Shown: positions 39,675-49,344, counted from the stretch's first letter. The stretch is 64,000 bases of DNA from Yersinia vastinensis (GCF_902726565.1 NZ_CACVAF010000012.1:1-64000), one strand, 5' to 3'. Made by a program: numbers and translations. Notes: generated from the sequence alone by a model not told the origin.

Positions 39675-40238
39675 CTCAGCGTCCTCGTTGATATCTAATT
39701 TTTTTGAATTTACCCAGAGGTTTAAATAACAGAATAAAATCACGAAACACTCGATAACATTAGAACTCAGAGGAAAACAAAAAACTACACCATAAAAAAT
39801 AAAACTTAATTCCATTTATAAATTTCTGCTTGAGATCACACTTGAAAAATAATACAAAAATCACAAAAAACAAAAATATTCATATAAAACAATAAGATTA
39901 AATATTCATTTTAAAAATTAAAAAAATGGTGTAATTATTTTAATTGGCTAAAAAACGTCTAAAATAGAGATTTAACTTGATGACAATCACAATTTAAATC
40001 ATTTATTTACAGATAATTTATAAGATCGACTTGGATCACAAAAGTCCAAAAACTTTGCCCTAGAATTCAAATCCTCGTGAAATGGAACAGTGTTCTTTTT
40101 TATAAAAAGAGTACGAGAATAGTCAATAACCTTGTTTTTATTAGGTGAAAAATCTATTTGATAAAAAATGATAAATTAATTAAATGAATCAATTTACTTT
40201 ATTTTTAATCATGTAAAACATAAAGAATAAGGAAAGTA
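39675..40238. promoter_or_regulatory. Divergent control region of the polyuronate locus
   Basis: 564 bp, very AT-rich, no gene. Three TCACA half-sites resemble the right half of CRP sites: CTTGAGATCACACTT (near 39830-39844), TTGATGACAATCACAATT (near 39977-39994) and ACTTGGATCACAAAAG (near 40028-40043); their left halves are poor (about 3 of 5 bases). The length suggests several transcription-factor sites for both directions. No regulator gene lies in the locus. Confidence 0.4.
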
Positions 40239-41459
40239 ATGATGAAAACTCTGGGTAAAAAAAACCTATTACTGGCTATTCTTCTAGGATCGTCGCCATT
40301 TATTTATGCGGCAGAAAGTCACCCATTACTATTAAAAGTGGACGACATAAACTATAGCATTGATCAAGTTAAGCAAAATAATCCACTATATGAAAAATCC
40401 TATAAAAATCTGATAACTAAGGCTGATAAGGCACTAAAAAAACCACTCTATTCCGTAATGGATAAAAGCCTGTTGGCCGCCAGTGGTGATAAACATGACT
40501 ATTACAGCTTCCCGCCTTATTGGTGGCCAGACCCAAGCAAGAAAGACGGTATGCCTTATTTGCGCAAAGATGGGGAAACAAATCCAGACGCCAATAGTGA
40601 CGCCACTGATAAAAAACGCATGAACAGTTTCAGTGAGGATGTCTATTATCTGGCATTGGCTTACCGCTTTACTGGCAAGCCGGAGTATGCCGAAAAAGCA
40701 CGAGACCAATTGGTCAACTGGTTCGTCAATCCCAATACCCGAATGAATCCGAATCTACAATATGCGCAAGCTATACCAGGAATTAATGAAGGCCGCGGTA
40801 TTGGTTTGATTGATAGCCGGGCGCTTGTCGATGTTATTGACGCAGTTGAATTGATAAGACCGGCCAATGTGCTCACTGAAAATGACTATCAGGCAATCAA
40901 ACTTTGGTACAAAGATTTTTATCAATGGATGACGACCAGCCAGAACGGCTTTGAAGAAGATAACTGGCACAATAATCACGGCACCTATTTTGATATGCAG
41001 GCCGCCTCTTTTGCGCTGTTCAGCGACCAAAAAGCTGCCGCGCAGAAACGTTTGGAAATCACTCAACTGCGCCGCATCCCATCGCATTTTGATATCCAAG
41101 GCCGCCAAAATGCAGAACTGGAACGCACTCGCCCGTGGCATTACAGCAATTTTCATCTGGAAGCCTACAACAAGCTAGGCCGTCTGGGAGAAGTAGCCGA
41201 TAAAGATATCTGGAACTTTAGTCTGGACGAACACAGTCTGAAAAAAGGCTATCAATATGTAGCTGGTTTTATCAATACCGACCAAGCCTGGCCATATAAA
41301 GACTTAGATGGCGTGCAAGATAAAAAAGCGCTGGTCAATATGATGGCAGCCGCACGAGCCTACCCGGCAGACCCTGATTTCGAGCAGAAAGCACAATATC
41401 TGATAGCCAAATACCCTGATGCTGTTGAAATCCTGCTCTACCCAATAAAACAAAAATAA
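40239..41459 (+). CDS. Exported PL5-like (alginate lyase family) enzyme
   Basis: Periplasmic or secreted partner of the cytoplasmic lyase at 34323. Signal peptide MMKTLGKKNLLLAILLGSSPFIYA, mature start AESHPLLL. The same conserved blocks: YYSFPPYWWPDPSKKDGMPY (~88-107), WHNNHGTYFDM with the Asn-His pair (~245), and LERTRPWHYSNFHLEAY with Arg...His-Tyr (~290). 406 residues. AAGGAAAG precedes the two adjacent ATGs; either could start. It is the first gene to the right of the divergent region, followed by an ERIC and the PL15-like gene. Confidence 0.85.
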   Translation: MMKTLGKKNLLLAILLGSSPFIYAAESHPLLLKVDDINYSIDQVKQNNPLYEKSYKNLITKADKALKKPLYSVMDKSLLAASGDKHDYYSFPPYWWPDPSKKDGMPYLRKDGETNPDANSDATDKKRMNSFSEDVYYLALAYRFTGKPEYAEKARDQLVNWFVNPNTRMNPNLQYAQAIPGINEGRGIGLIDSRALVDVIDAVELIRPANVLTENDYQAIKLWYKDFYQWMTTSQNGFEEDNWHNNHGTYFDMQAASFALFSDQKAAAQKRLEITQLRRIPSHFDIQGRQNAELERTRPWHYSNFHLEAYNKLGRLGEVADKDIWNFSLDEHSLKKGYQYVAGFINTDQAWPYKDLDGVQDKKALVNMMAAARAYPADPDFEQKAQYLIAKYPDAVEILLYPIKQK

Positions 41460-41462
41460 GCC

Positions 41463-41665
41463 AATACCCACAACTATTGGAGTTGCAGGCAGGCGGCTAG
41501 CGAACTCATCCCGATAAACTAACCCAACGAGTTGATTCGGATGATAAATCTGTTGAGAGCTGGTTTGAACGTGGCCTAGCGCAGCCTCGAAGAGGCAAGG
41601 CCCAAGGATGGGCCGAGTAATAGAACGCAGCTAACAATCCTGCGACTTCAAATATCAAGGGTATA
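41463..41665. repeat. ERIC element (long form with internal insert)
   Basis: 203 bp beginning AATACCCACAACTATTGGAG and ending CAAATATCAAGGGTATA. The insert (TTGAACGTGGCCTAGC...GGCAAGGCCCAAGGATGG...GAGTAATAGAAC) matches that of the ERIC between nrdD and nrdG. It separates two lyase genes of the same strand. Confidence 0.88.
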
Positions 41666-41683
41666 GCCGAGGAAGCACCAGAT

Positions 41684-43687
41684 ATGAAGCAGTTTACAGA
41701 CAGGCAGATGGTTGAAATCCGCCAGAGAGTTGTACAACATCCGGAGATTATTGCCACACTGATTGCGGATAATCAGGTGGTTTTGGGCTCGGAAACACGG
41801 GTCCCCGCGACCGGAATCGCCACTTGGAACCACTACTATTATTGCCCAGACCACGGTGTGCGGTTGGAGTGGGATCTTAATTCCCCTACCCAACACCGTT
41901 GCCCGGTGGACTCACAATTGTTTAGTGGCGAACCTTATGACGGTGCTTGGTGGCGGGCACTCAATGGCCTGAATGCCAAAGCCTGTAATCAGTTGGGCTT
42001 ACTGTGGCAATTAACCGGTGAAATAACCTACTTCAATAAAGTACGGGATATTCTCATCAACTACGCCCACTACTACCCTGACTATCAGGTGCACGGCGGC
42101 ATCCCATACAATGGGCCGGGTAAAGCCAATGCACAAACGTTGTGTGAAGCCAATTGCCTGCTCGATTTTGCACTGGGTTATGATTTTATCGCCGATGCAC
42201 TCAGTCAGGAACAGCGTGACTGCATTGCCGGGCGCCTATTACGTGAAGGCGCTGATTTTCTGATGCAGCACCGCACTCGTCAGTTACATAATCATGAAGT
42301 CAAAATCAGTAGCGCGATTGCCGTGATAGGTCTGATTCTGGCGGAAGAACACTATATTGAGTTTGCCGTTAATGACGATTACGGCCTGCGCTATCAGTTG
42401 GAGCATGGGCTATTCAATGAAGGATTGTGGTTTGAAGGCTCAGTGCATTATCACTTTTATGCGCTGCAAGGCTTTTGGTCATTTGAAAAACTGGCCGCGG
42501 GGAGCCAATATAGCCTACTGGCCCTGCCATACTACCGCGATATGCTTAGTTTTCCGCTTAAGCTGTTGATGCCAGATGGCACCTTCCCACGCATTAATGA
42601 CTGTACTGCCGGACAGGAACAGCTCAATCATGCTCACTTATATGAATTTGCCTTTAAAACTTATGGCAATGATGAATATGCTGCCGCCCTGCACCATATT
42701 TATCGTCAACAACCCCGCCTCAATCTGGATGCTTTGCTGTACGGTGTCGAGACATTACCGCCACAAATAATTGATGTCATTCCAACGGATACCTTGCATG
42801 CCCCAGACTGCGGTTTAACCATTTTACGTCAACCACAGTCTGGCCGAGCTTTACTGGTCAAACACAGTCCTTATGGGGGTGAGCACGACCATTATGATCG
42901 ACTGAATTTAATCCTGTTTGAGCAACAGCACGAGATCTTGCCGGATTTAGGCACCACTGGCTATGGCGCGCAATTGCATTATGGCTACTACAAAAACAGT
43001 GCGACTCACAACACGCTGAGTATAAATCAGGCGAACCAACCGCCGGCAGTTCCGGTGATTCATAACTGGCATCAATCTGCAAACTACAGTTGGTTGGATA
43101 CTGAGGTGGATTGGGGCCAAAAAGCGCCGGAGTTGGATAGCCATACCCGCGTACAATGGGATTGCGAAGCCTATCGTGACGTTAAATTCCGCCGCCGTAT
43201 TCTCTGGCTAGAAGATGCCATCATCGATATCAGCAGCATTATCAATCCACATCAACAACAGTGGGATTGGACACTACATATTGATGGGAACGCCATACTG
43301 AAGGAGGGGGAAAACATCACGTTAAGTGGTAGCGGGCCATTGCAATATCTGCATCAGGTCACTGCCCGGCAGCTTCAAACGATCACCCAGTGCAACTATC
43401 AAACCACAGCGCGCCCACTCTCATTGTGGCTAGCCGCAGATGCCACCTTATTGCAAGGCTTAGCACCAGCCAACCCATCAGTGCGTGATATAAGCTATTT
43501 AATTTTACGTAACCGCCAGCCTGAAGCTCAGATAACCTGCGTGTTTGATATGAACAATCACGACCCGCTTTCACAGGTGCAGGTGGAGAATGATGGCGAG
43601 ATACTCTCTATCGAATTGACTCGCCAACAGAAGATAATACACGTCAAAGTCCCTTTAACGCGCAGCAGCCTGCCGCTATTCAGTTAA
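41684..43687 (+). CDS. Heparinase II/III-family (PL15-like) oligouronide lyase
   Basis: Large cytoplasmic lyase, 667 residues, no signal peptide. N-terminal alpha/alpha barrel with a zinc- or substrate-related C-P pair (YYCPDHGVRLEW), and the catalytic-type block LHNHEVKISSAIAVIGL (~205-221, Asn-His). EGSVHYHFYALQGF (~253-266) supplies His/Tyr. The heparinase II/III-like beta-sandwich follows, with KHSPYGGEHDHYDRLNLILF (~393-412) and THNTLSINQ. This arrangement is that of exolytic oligoalginate lyases (PL15), which turn oligouronides into unsaturated monomers. GAGGAAG precedes the start. It presumably processes fragments brought in by the ABC importer. Confidence 0.82.
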   Translation: MKQFTDRQMVEIRQRVVQHPEIIATLIADNQVVLGSETRVPATGIATWNHYYYCPDHGVRLEWDLNSPTQHRCPVDSQLFSGEPYDGAWWRALNGLNAKACNQLGLLWQLTGEITYFNKVRDILINYAHYYPDYQVHGGIPYNGPGKANAQTLCEANCLLDFALGYDFIADALSQEQRDCIAGRLLREGADFLMQHRTRQLHNHEVKISSAIAVIGLILAEEHYIEFAVNDDYGLRYQLEHGLFNEGLWFEGSVHYHFYALQGFWSFEKLAAGSQYSLLALPYYRDMLSFPLKLLMPDGTFPRINDCTAGQEQLNHAHLYEFAFKTYGNDEYAAALHHIYRQQPRLNLDALLYGVETLPPQIIDVIPTDTLHAPDCGLTILRQPQSGRALLVKHSPYGGEHDHYDRLNLILFEQQHEILPDLGTTGYGAQLHYGYYKNSATHNTLSINQANQPPAVPVIHNWHQSANYSWLDTEVDWGQKAPELDSHTRVQWDCEAYRDVKFRRRILWLEDAIIDISSIINPHQQQWDWTLHIDGNAILKEGENITLSGSGPLQYLHQVTARQLQTITQCNYQTTARPLSLWLAADATLLQGLAPANPSVRDISYLILRNRQPEAQITCVFDMNNHDPLSQVQVENDGEILSIELTRQQKIIHVKVPLTRSSLPLFS

Positions 43688-44240
43688 GTTTATTCATGTA
43701 GGGGTAGCCCTTGCCCCTCTTTCCCCACACTTATCGCTGCTCAAGGGATCAATCCCAGCATATCCTCCCTGATAATGGGGAATATGGCGAAAAAGTGCCT
43801 TATAATGTGATTTAGTTAGCATTTACTGCATAAGATAAATATGCATTTCTATGCAAAAAATTTGTATAAATGGGGATGTAACAAATCATTCTGGATTAAC
43901 AATTAAAATACAATATTTATTAAGAACCCGCTCTCATTGCGTATATTGAATAATAATAGACCTACCAATGTATCTGCCGTGTTAAATATAACCCTACTGT
44001 TTTGCATAATACTCAGTACAGTTTTGAATAAACAACGTTTAAAATGAATAAATAGAGGGTTTTATTCATCTTCTAGTCAAAAAGCATTTTTAAATCGGTG
44101 AAAAACATGATGTGAGTCACAGAATGAATAAGTGTTATGACTAAAATAGCCGCCATCAGTACGTTTTTATAAATGACTGTTTAAAACGAAAAGCTTGTTT
44201 AAAACCAATATTTGTTTAAAAAAACAGAGACCTTACACAA
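43688..44240. other. Gap before the speF leader
   Basis: 553 bp, AT-rich. No gene can be supported. It must contain the end of the lyase transcript and the acid/ornithine-inducible promoter of speFL-speF-potE, but I could not assign a unique promoter; several TATAAT-like and ATGAATAAAT-like runs occur. Confidence 0.4.
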
Positions 44241-44345
44241 ATGGAAAATAATAACAAGAAAATGGCGCATATAAGGCGGACAACGCATTTAATGATGCCG
44301 GCGCACCGTAGTTATTTTAACTTTTCCTATTTCCATTTCAGATAA
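44241..44345 (+). CDS. speFL: SpeFL, ornithine-sensing arrest leader peptide
   Basis: A 34-codon ORF (ATG 44241, TAA 44343-44345), 444 bp before speF. Its length is identical to E. coli/Salmonella SpeFL (orf34) and the key segment is kept: MENN at the start and H10-I-R-R-T-T-H16 (HIRRTTHLM), followed by an aromatic tail (SYFNFSYFHFR). In E. coli and Salmonella the nascent peptide binds ornithine in the ribosome tunnel and stalls, which prevents Rho-dependent termination ahead of speF. The two arginines are encoded here by AGG-CGG. The ribosome site is weak (GAGACC). Function by homology. Confidence 0.9.
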   Translation: MENNNKKMAHIRRTTHLMMPAHRSYFNFSYFHFR

Positions 44346-44789
44346 AATCCTTCCTGCGATGGCATCCATTTTTATTGGATAGTCATTGTCTATGCACAAT
44401 TTTTAACAGAAGCGAAAAGTGCTCACTGCCTTTGCGTGATGTTAATTATTGTCTGCGTTCTCCGAAGATTCAAACACTCAGTTTTATTTTCACGCCTATT
44501 AGATTGTTGCTATTAATCAATCAATATCGGCAAAGTGTTTTTGAACCTTCCAGCAGAAACATAGCTATCCCGTAAAAAGCAATGTCTCCTTTGTCGTTCA
44601 TGTTAAATGACATAGGGAATACTATGCCTAAAATTCAGCCATAGTATTTCGCAGACTAGCAAATCATATATTAATGAATTCAATTTCATTGATACGGACT
44701 GCTATACATAAAATTTAATAAAAATTAACGTCAACAAACTAACAAATAATGTGGGCGTAATAGCCTCTTAAAATAAACGAGAATTTATA
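44346..44789. promoter_or_regulatory. speF leader RNA region
   Basis: 444 bp between speFL and speF. By analogy with E. coli, this is the untranslated leader where Rho-dependent termination occurs unless ribosomes stall on speFL. I see no intrinsic terminator with a T-run. A ribosome-binding stretch ACGAGAA is just before the speF start. Small plus-strand ORFs inside have no recognisable features. Confidence 0.6.
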
Positions 44790-46949
44790 ATGAAAAAATT
44801 AAATATCGCGGCGAGTACATCAGCTATCGCTTGCTTTGAATCACAGCGAGAAGTCGTGGATGTTTTACATACGGACTTTACAGATGTTGCCGCCGTTGTA
44901 CTTTCTGTTCATGACATTAATAATGGTGTGATTGATAGTATCCATTCATTAGGCCTTGAGATTCCAATTTTTGCAGCGGTTTGCTGTGAAGAAGAATTAA
45001 ATACCGATGTATTACCGTCTTTAAACGGGGTATTTGAACTGTGCGGCGACAATACTGATTTTTACGGTAAACAGCTAGAATCAGCCGCTGAAAAATATGA
45101 AAAAGAGTTACTGCCACCCTTCTTTAGTACATTAAAAAAATATGTCGAAATGGGGAATTCAACCTTTGCTTGTCCAGGGCATCAAGGCGGTCAATTCTTC
45201 CGTAAACACCCGGCTGGTCGTCAGTTCTTTGACTTCTACGGTGAAACTATTTTCCGCTCTGATATGTGTAATGCTGACGTCAAATTAGGTGATTTGCTCA
45301 TTCATGAAGGTGCTCCTTGTGATGCTCAAAAACATGCAGCGAAAGTATTTAATGCTGATAAAACCTATTTCGTACTGAACGGAACATCTGCTTCAAATAA
45401 AGTGGCAACTAATGCCCTATTAGCCCGTGGCGATCTGGTACTGTTTGACCGTAATAATCACAAATCCAATCACCATGGCGCATTGATTCAGGCTGGGGCA
45501 ACGCCAGTTTATCTGGAAACGGCCCGCAACCCGTTTGGCTTTATTGGTGGGATTGATGCGCACTGCTTTGAAGAAAAATACCTGCGTGAACAAATACGTA
45601 GCGTCGCGCCTGACCGTGCTCAGGAAGCGCGTCCATTCCGTTTGGCGATTATCCAACTGGGTACTTACGACGGTACAATTTATAACGCACGCCAGGTCGT
45701 GGATAAAATCGGCCACCTTTGTGACTATATTCTGTTTGACTCAGCATGGGTGGGTTACGAGCAATTTATTCCAATGATGAAAGATTGTTCCCCCCTATTG
45801 CTTGAACTAAATGAGAACGATCCGGGCATTATCGTGACGCAATCAGTACATAAGCAACAAGCGGGTTTTTCACAAACATCACAAATTCATAAAAAAGATA
45901 AACATATTAAAGGTCAGGATCGTTACTGTAATCACAAACGCTTTAATAACGCCTTTATGCTGCATGCATCCACCAGCCCATTCTATCCATTATTTGCAGC
46001 ATTAGATGTTAATGCGAAAATGCATGAAGGAAAAAGTGGCCAACGCATGTGGCTCGATTGTGTTAAGACCGGTATTGAAGCCCGTAAAATGCTCCTAAAT
46101 ACCTGTAATATGATTAAGCCATTTGTTCCGGTAGAGGTTGATGGTAAACCATGGCAAGAATATGACACTGAAGCCATGGCCCAAGACCTACGCTTCTTTA
46201 ATTTTATTCCTGGTGAAAAATGGCATGCTTTCGAGGGCTATGAAGAGTCACAATATTTTGTTGACCCATGTAAACTGTTATTAACCACACCAGGTATTGA
46301 TACCAACACAGGTGAATATACAGCATCTGGGATTCCAGCAACCATTCTGGCTAATTTCCTACGTGAGAATGGAATTGTACCAGAGAAGTGCGATCTTAAT
46401 TCCATTCTGTTCTTATTAACGCCAGCAGAAGACTTGGCGAAAATGCAACATTTAGTGGCGCAAATTGCTCGCTTTGAACGTTTCATTGAAGAAGATGCTT
46501 TGTTAAGCGATGTATTACCGACAGTTTATCGTAATAACGAAACTCGTTATAAAGGTTATACCATCGGTAAACTATGTCAGGAAATGCATGACCTTTATGT
46601 CAGTTATGACGTTAAGCAATTACAAAAAGAAATGTTCCGTAAACAGTATTTCCCTAAAGTCATGATGAATCCTCAGGATGCCAATATTGAATTCGTCCGT
46701 GGTCATGCTGAATTAGTGCCACTGTGTAAAGCCGAGGGGAGAATTGCCGCTGAGGGTGCACTTCCTTACCCACCAGGAGTTTTGTGTGTTGTCCCTGGTG
46801 AAGTATGGGGAGGTGCCGCTCAACGTTATTTCCTGGCACTCGAAGAGAGTATTAATTTATTGCCAGGCTTTGCACCTGAATTACAAGGTGTTTATTTACA
46901 AGTCGATGAAGACGGATGGAACCGTGCATACGGCTATATGATGAAATAA
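44790..46949 (+). CDS. speF: Inducible ornithine decarboxylase
   Basis: PLP-dependent group III decarboxylase making putrescine from ornithine; consumes a proton, so supports acid resistance together with PotE. N-terminal wing domain (1-~105), then the aspartate-aminotransferase-like core with FACPGHQGG (~130), LNGTSASNK, FDRNNHKSNHHGA and the PLP-lysine motif VTQSVHKQQAGFSQTS (Lys ~354). C-terminal domain to 719 residues, the family length. Specificity for ornithine is deduced from the SpeFL leader and the potE neighbour. Confidence 0.95.
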   Translation: MKKLNIAASTSAIACFESQREVVDVLHTDFTDVAAVVLSVHDINNGVIDSIHSLGLEIPIFAAVCCEEELNTDVLPSLNGVFELCGDNTDFYGKQLESAAEKYEKELLPPFFSTLKKYVEMGNSTFACPGHQGGQFFRKHPAGRQFFDFYGETIFRSDMCNADVKLGDLLIHEGAPCDAQKHAAKVFNADKTYFVLNGTSASNKVATNALLARGDLVLFDRNNHKSNHHGALIQAGATPVYLETARNPFGFIGGIDAHCFEEKYLREQIRSVAPDRAQEARPFRLAIIQLGTYDGTIYNARQVVDKIGHLCDYILFDSAWVGYEQFIPMMKDCSPLLLELNENDPGIIVTQSVHKQQAGFSQTSQIHKKDKHIKGQDRYCNHKRFNNAFMLHASTSPFYPLFAALDVNAKMHEGKSGQRMWLDCVKTGIEARKMLLNTCNMIKPFVPVEVDGKPWQEYDTEAMAQDLRFFNFIPGEKWHAFEGYEESQYFVDPCKLLLTTPGIDTNTGEYTASGIPATILANFLRENGIVPEKCDLNSILFLLTPAEDLAKMQHLVAQIARFERFIEEDALLSDVLPTVYRNNETRYKGYTIGKLCQEMHDLYVSYDVKQLQKEMFRKQYFPKVMMNPQDANIEFVRGHAELVPLCKAEGRIAAEGALPYPPGVLCVVPGEVWGGAAQRYFLALEESINLLPGFAPELQGVYLQVDEDGWNRAYGYMMK

Positions 46950-47060
46950 TCAATAGAACAAAATAACTTCCTCCCTGTTATTTAGAAATACAGTTGGGCA
47001 ACAAACCACGCTGTAATTTAAATAATCGCGGGAATTGACAACACCAACCTTAGCTCAAAC

Positions 47061-47085
47061 CTGCGGGGATAAATTATTCCCGCAG
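47061..47085 (+). other. Hairpin between speF and potE
   Basis: CTGCGGGGA (47061-47069) pairs with TTCCCGCAG (47077-47085) over an ATAAATTA-type loop, 30 bases before potE. No T-run follows, so it more likely stabilises speF mRNA or sets the speF:potE ratio than terminates. Confidence 0.55.
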
Positions 47086-47114
47086 TCTCTGAAATTAAAA
47101 AAGAGATAATAAAA

Positions 47115-48431
47115 ATGAGTAAAACAAATAATAAGATGGGAGTAGTACAGTTAACTATTCTGACTGCCGTCAATATGATGGGGTCAGGCATAATTATGCT
47201 GCCGACCAAACTCGCCGAAGTCGGGACGATTTCTATCGTTTCTTGGTTAGTCACCGCAGTGGGTTCCATGGCACTGGCTTATGCTTTCGCCCAATGCGGT
47301 ATGTTCAGCCGTAAATCAGGCGGAATGGGAGGTTATGCTGAGTATGCTTTCGGCAAATCTGGCAATTTTATGGCTAACTATACCTATGGTGCATCACTGT
47401 TAATCGCCAACATCGCCATTGCCATTTCGGCTGTTGGCTACGGAACAGAATTACTGGGGGCAACCTTAACACCTCTGGGAATTTGTATTGCCACCATCGG
47501 CGTACTGTGGCTAGCAACAGTAGCTAACTTCGGCGGTGCACGTATCACCGGGCAAATCAGTAGTGTCACTATCTGGGGGGTTATCATCCCGGTAGTGGGT
47601 ATTTCCATTATTGGCTGGTTCTGGTTTAGCGGCTCCGCGTATGCCGCAGCATGGAACCCGCACGGTGTGCCAACCTTTGAAGCTATTGGCTCTTCCATTT
47701 CCATGACACTGTGGGCTTTCTTGGGTCTGGAATCTGCTTGTGCTAACACCGACGCCGTAGAAAACCCTGAACGTAATGTTCCGATAGCTGTGTTGGGCGG
47801 GACTTTAGGTGCAGCCGTTATCTATATTATTTCAACCAATGTGATTGCCGGTATCGTGCCAAATATGGATTTGGCTAACTCTACAGCACCATTTGGTCTG
47901 GCATTTGCTTATATGTTCACCCCCGCCGTCGGTAAAATCATCATGGCTTTGATGATCATGTCTTGCGTGGGTTCATTACTTGGTTGGCAGTTCACTATTG
48001 CTCAAGTCTTTAAATCTTCTGCTGACGAAGGCTTCTTCCCGAAAATTTTCTCCAAAGTCAGCAAGGCCGATGCACCGATTAAAGGGATGCTGACCATTGT
48101 TATCATCCAGAGCGTGCTATCTCTGATGACTATTAGCCCATCACTGAATAAGCAGTTCAACGTACTGGTTAATTTGGCGGTAGTCACCAATATCATCCCT
48201 TACATTCTGTCGATGGCCGCACTGGTCATTATCCAGAAAACAGCCAATGTTGCGCCAGCCAAAGCCCGGAAAGCCAATATCATTGCCTTTATCGGTGCGA
48301 TGTACAGCTTCTATGCTCTGTACAGCTCAGGTCAGGAAGCCATGACTTGGGGCGCGATTGTGACCTTCCTTGGTTGGACACTGTATGGTCTGGTTTCACC
48401 ACGCTTTGAATTTGCAGCAAAAGTGAAGTAA
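47115..48431 (+). CDS. potE: Putrescine:ornithine antiporter
   Basis: APC-superfamily exchanger that imports ornithine and exports putrescine. 438 residues with about twelve membrane helices. The unwound-helix motif of the family is GSGIIMLPTKLAEVG (~18-32), followed by SWLVTAVGSMALAYAFAQCG. ALWAFLGLESACANTDAVENPERNVP (~190) is typical of PotE/CadB. The start at 47115 has AAGAGA upstream. Operon partner of speF. Confidence 0.95.
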   Translation: MSKTNNKMGVVQLTILTAVNMMGSGIIMLPTKLAEVGTISIVSWLVTAVGSMALAYAFAQCGMFSRKSGGMGGYAEYAFGKSGNFMANYTYGASLLIANIAIAISAVGYGTELLGATLTPLGICIATIGVLWLATVANFGGARITGQISSVTIWGVIIPVVGISIIGWFWFSGSAYAAAWNPHGVPTFEAIGSSISMTLWAFLGLESACANTDAVENPERNVPIAVLGGTLGAAVIYIISTNVIAGIVPNMDLANSTAPFGLAFAYMFTPAVGKIIMALMIMSCVGSLLGWQFTIAQVFKSSADEGFFPKIFSKVSKADAPIKGMLTIVIIQSVLSLMTISPSLNKQFNVLVNLAVVTNIIPYILSMAALVIIQKTANVAPAKARKANIIAFIGAMYSFYALYSSGQEAMTWGAIVTFLGWTLYGLVSPRFEFAAKVK

Positions 48432-48545
48432 GTAAAATAGTCATAATTTAATCAGAACAGGTGCCAGCAGATAAAAAAGACAGGATGCAATATGGAATTC
48501 CGGTAATAATGTTCCGAACCGCTACCCCCGGACTGGAATAAGATT

Positions 48546-48836
48546 ATGTCGGACAGCCTTTGGCACCTCTATCTGCTGCGCACCACCACTGGCATGCTGT
48601 ACACCGGTATTACGACAGATGTCACTCGCCGGTTAACGCAGCATCAGACCGGGAAAGGCGCAAAAGCACTGCGAGGCAAAGGTGAGCTAGCGCTGGTATA
48701 TCATTGTGAGGCAGGGGATCGTTCGACTGCGTTGAAACTGGAATATCGGGTAAAGCAGCTCACTAAGCAGCAAAAAGAAAAGCTGGTGGTGAGCCAGCCT
48801 TCGTCGTTGAAAACATTACTTCTAGATAAAGAATGA
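48546..48836 (+). CDS. yhbQ: GIY-YIG nuclease-family protein YhbQ
   Basis: Small single-domain GIY-YIG protein (96 residues), predicted DNA structure-specific nuclease; E. coli YhbQ is reported to act on DNA. The N-terminal strand [27 protein letters not shown] (~7-33) carries the GIY (LYTGI) element and the conserved Arg; GKGAKALRG and Glu in [10 protein letters not shown] follow. It ends four bases before the convergent yhbS-like gene. Confidence 0.9.
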   Translation: MSDSLWHLYLLRTTTGMLYTGITTDVTRRLTQHQTGKGAKALRGKGELALVYHCEAGDRSTALKLEYRVKQLTKQQKEKLVVSQPSSLKTLLLDKE

Positions 48837-48840
48837 GCGA

Positions 48841-49344
48841 TTAAAACCGGTTAAACGGCTCAGAAAATACCACTTCACCATGAGCATCGGTCAATGCATC
48901 TTCTGCCAGCGCGTAAACCTGAAAAGCCTCTTCAGTACCAGGCCAGCGGCAAGTCAATTGATGACGAGCGGCAGGAACAAAGCCAAAGCGCTGATAATAG
49001 GAAGGTTCACCTAGCACCACAACGGCGGCATAGCCAAATTCGTTGAGAGAATCTAACCCTTCATACACCAGTTTCTCAGCCAAGCCTTGCCGACGCAGAC
49101 TCTCTTCCACGGCCAGCGGAGCTAGGGCGACCCATTGACGATCTTCCCCCCCGACATCAACCGGGCTGAATGCCGCATAGCCCACAACGCCGCCTTCATC
49201 ATCGGTTGCCACAATGCCCAGTGTCAGTAAGCCATCCTCGCGCAATTGCTGCACCAAATCAGCTTCATCATCTCGCTGGAATGCCTGGCGCAATAGTGCG
49301 TCGATCCCCGGTGCATCCACCGGAATTTCGACCCGGATCAGCAC
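48841..49344 (-). CDS. yhbS: GNAT-family acetyltransferase YhbS
   Basis: N-acetyltransferase fold, 167 residues. Strands around GVVGYAAFSPVDVGG, acetyl-CoA loop VEESLRRQGLAEKLVYEGL (~80-98) and GEPSYYQRFGFVPA. Matches the yhbS position next to yhbQ/yhbT; substrate uncertain. Overlaps the ubiT stop by 7 bases, so transcribed with it. Confidence 0.88.
   Translation of the reverse strand: MLIRVEIPVDAPGIDALLRQAFQRDDEADLVQQLREDGLLTLGIVATDDEGGVVGYAAFSPVDVGGEDRQWVALAPLAVEESLRRQGLAEKLVYEGLDSLNEFGYAAVVVLGEPSYYQRFGFVPAARHQLTCRWPGTEEAFQVYALAEDALTDAHGEVVFSEPFNRF

Noticed and set aside
44375-44575. 66-residue plus-strand ORF between speFL and speF
   Set aside because: No ribosome site or conserved features; lies in the leader RNA expected to be untranslated.
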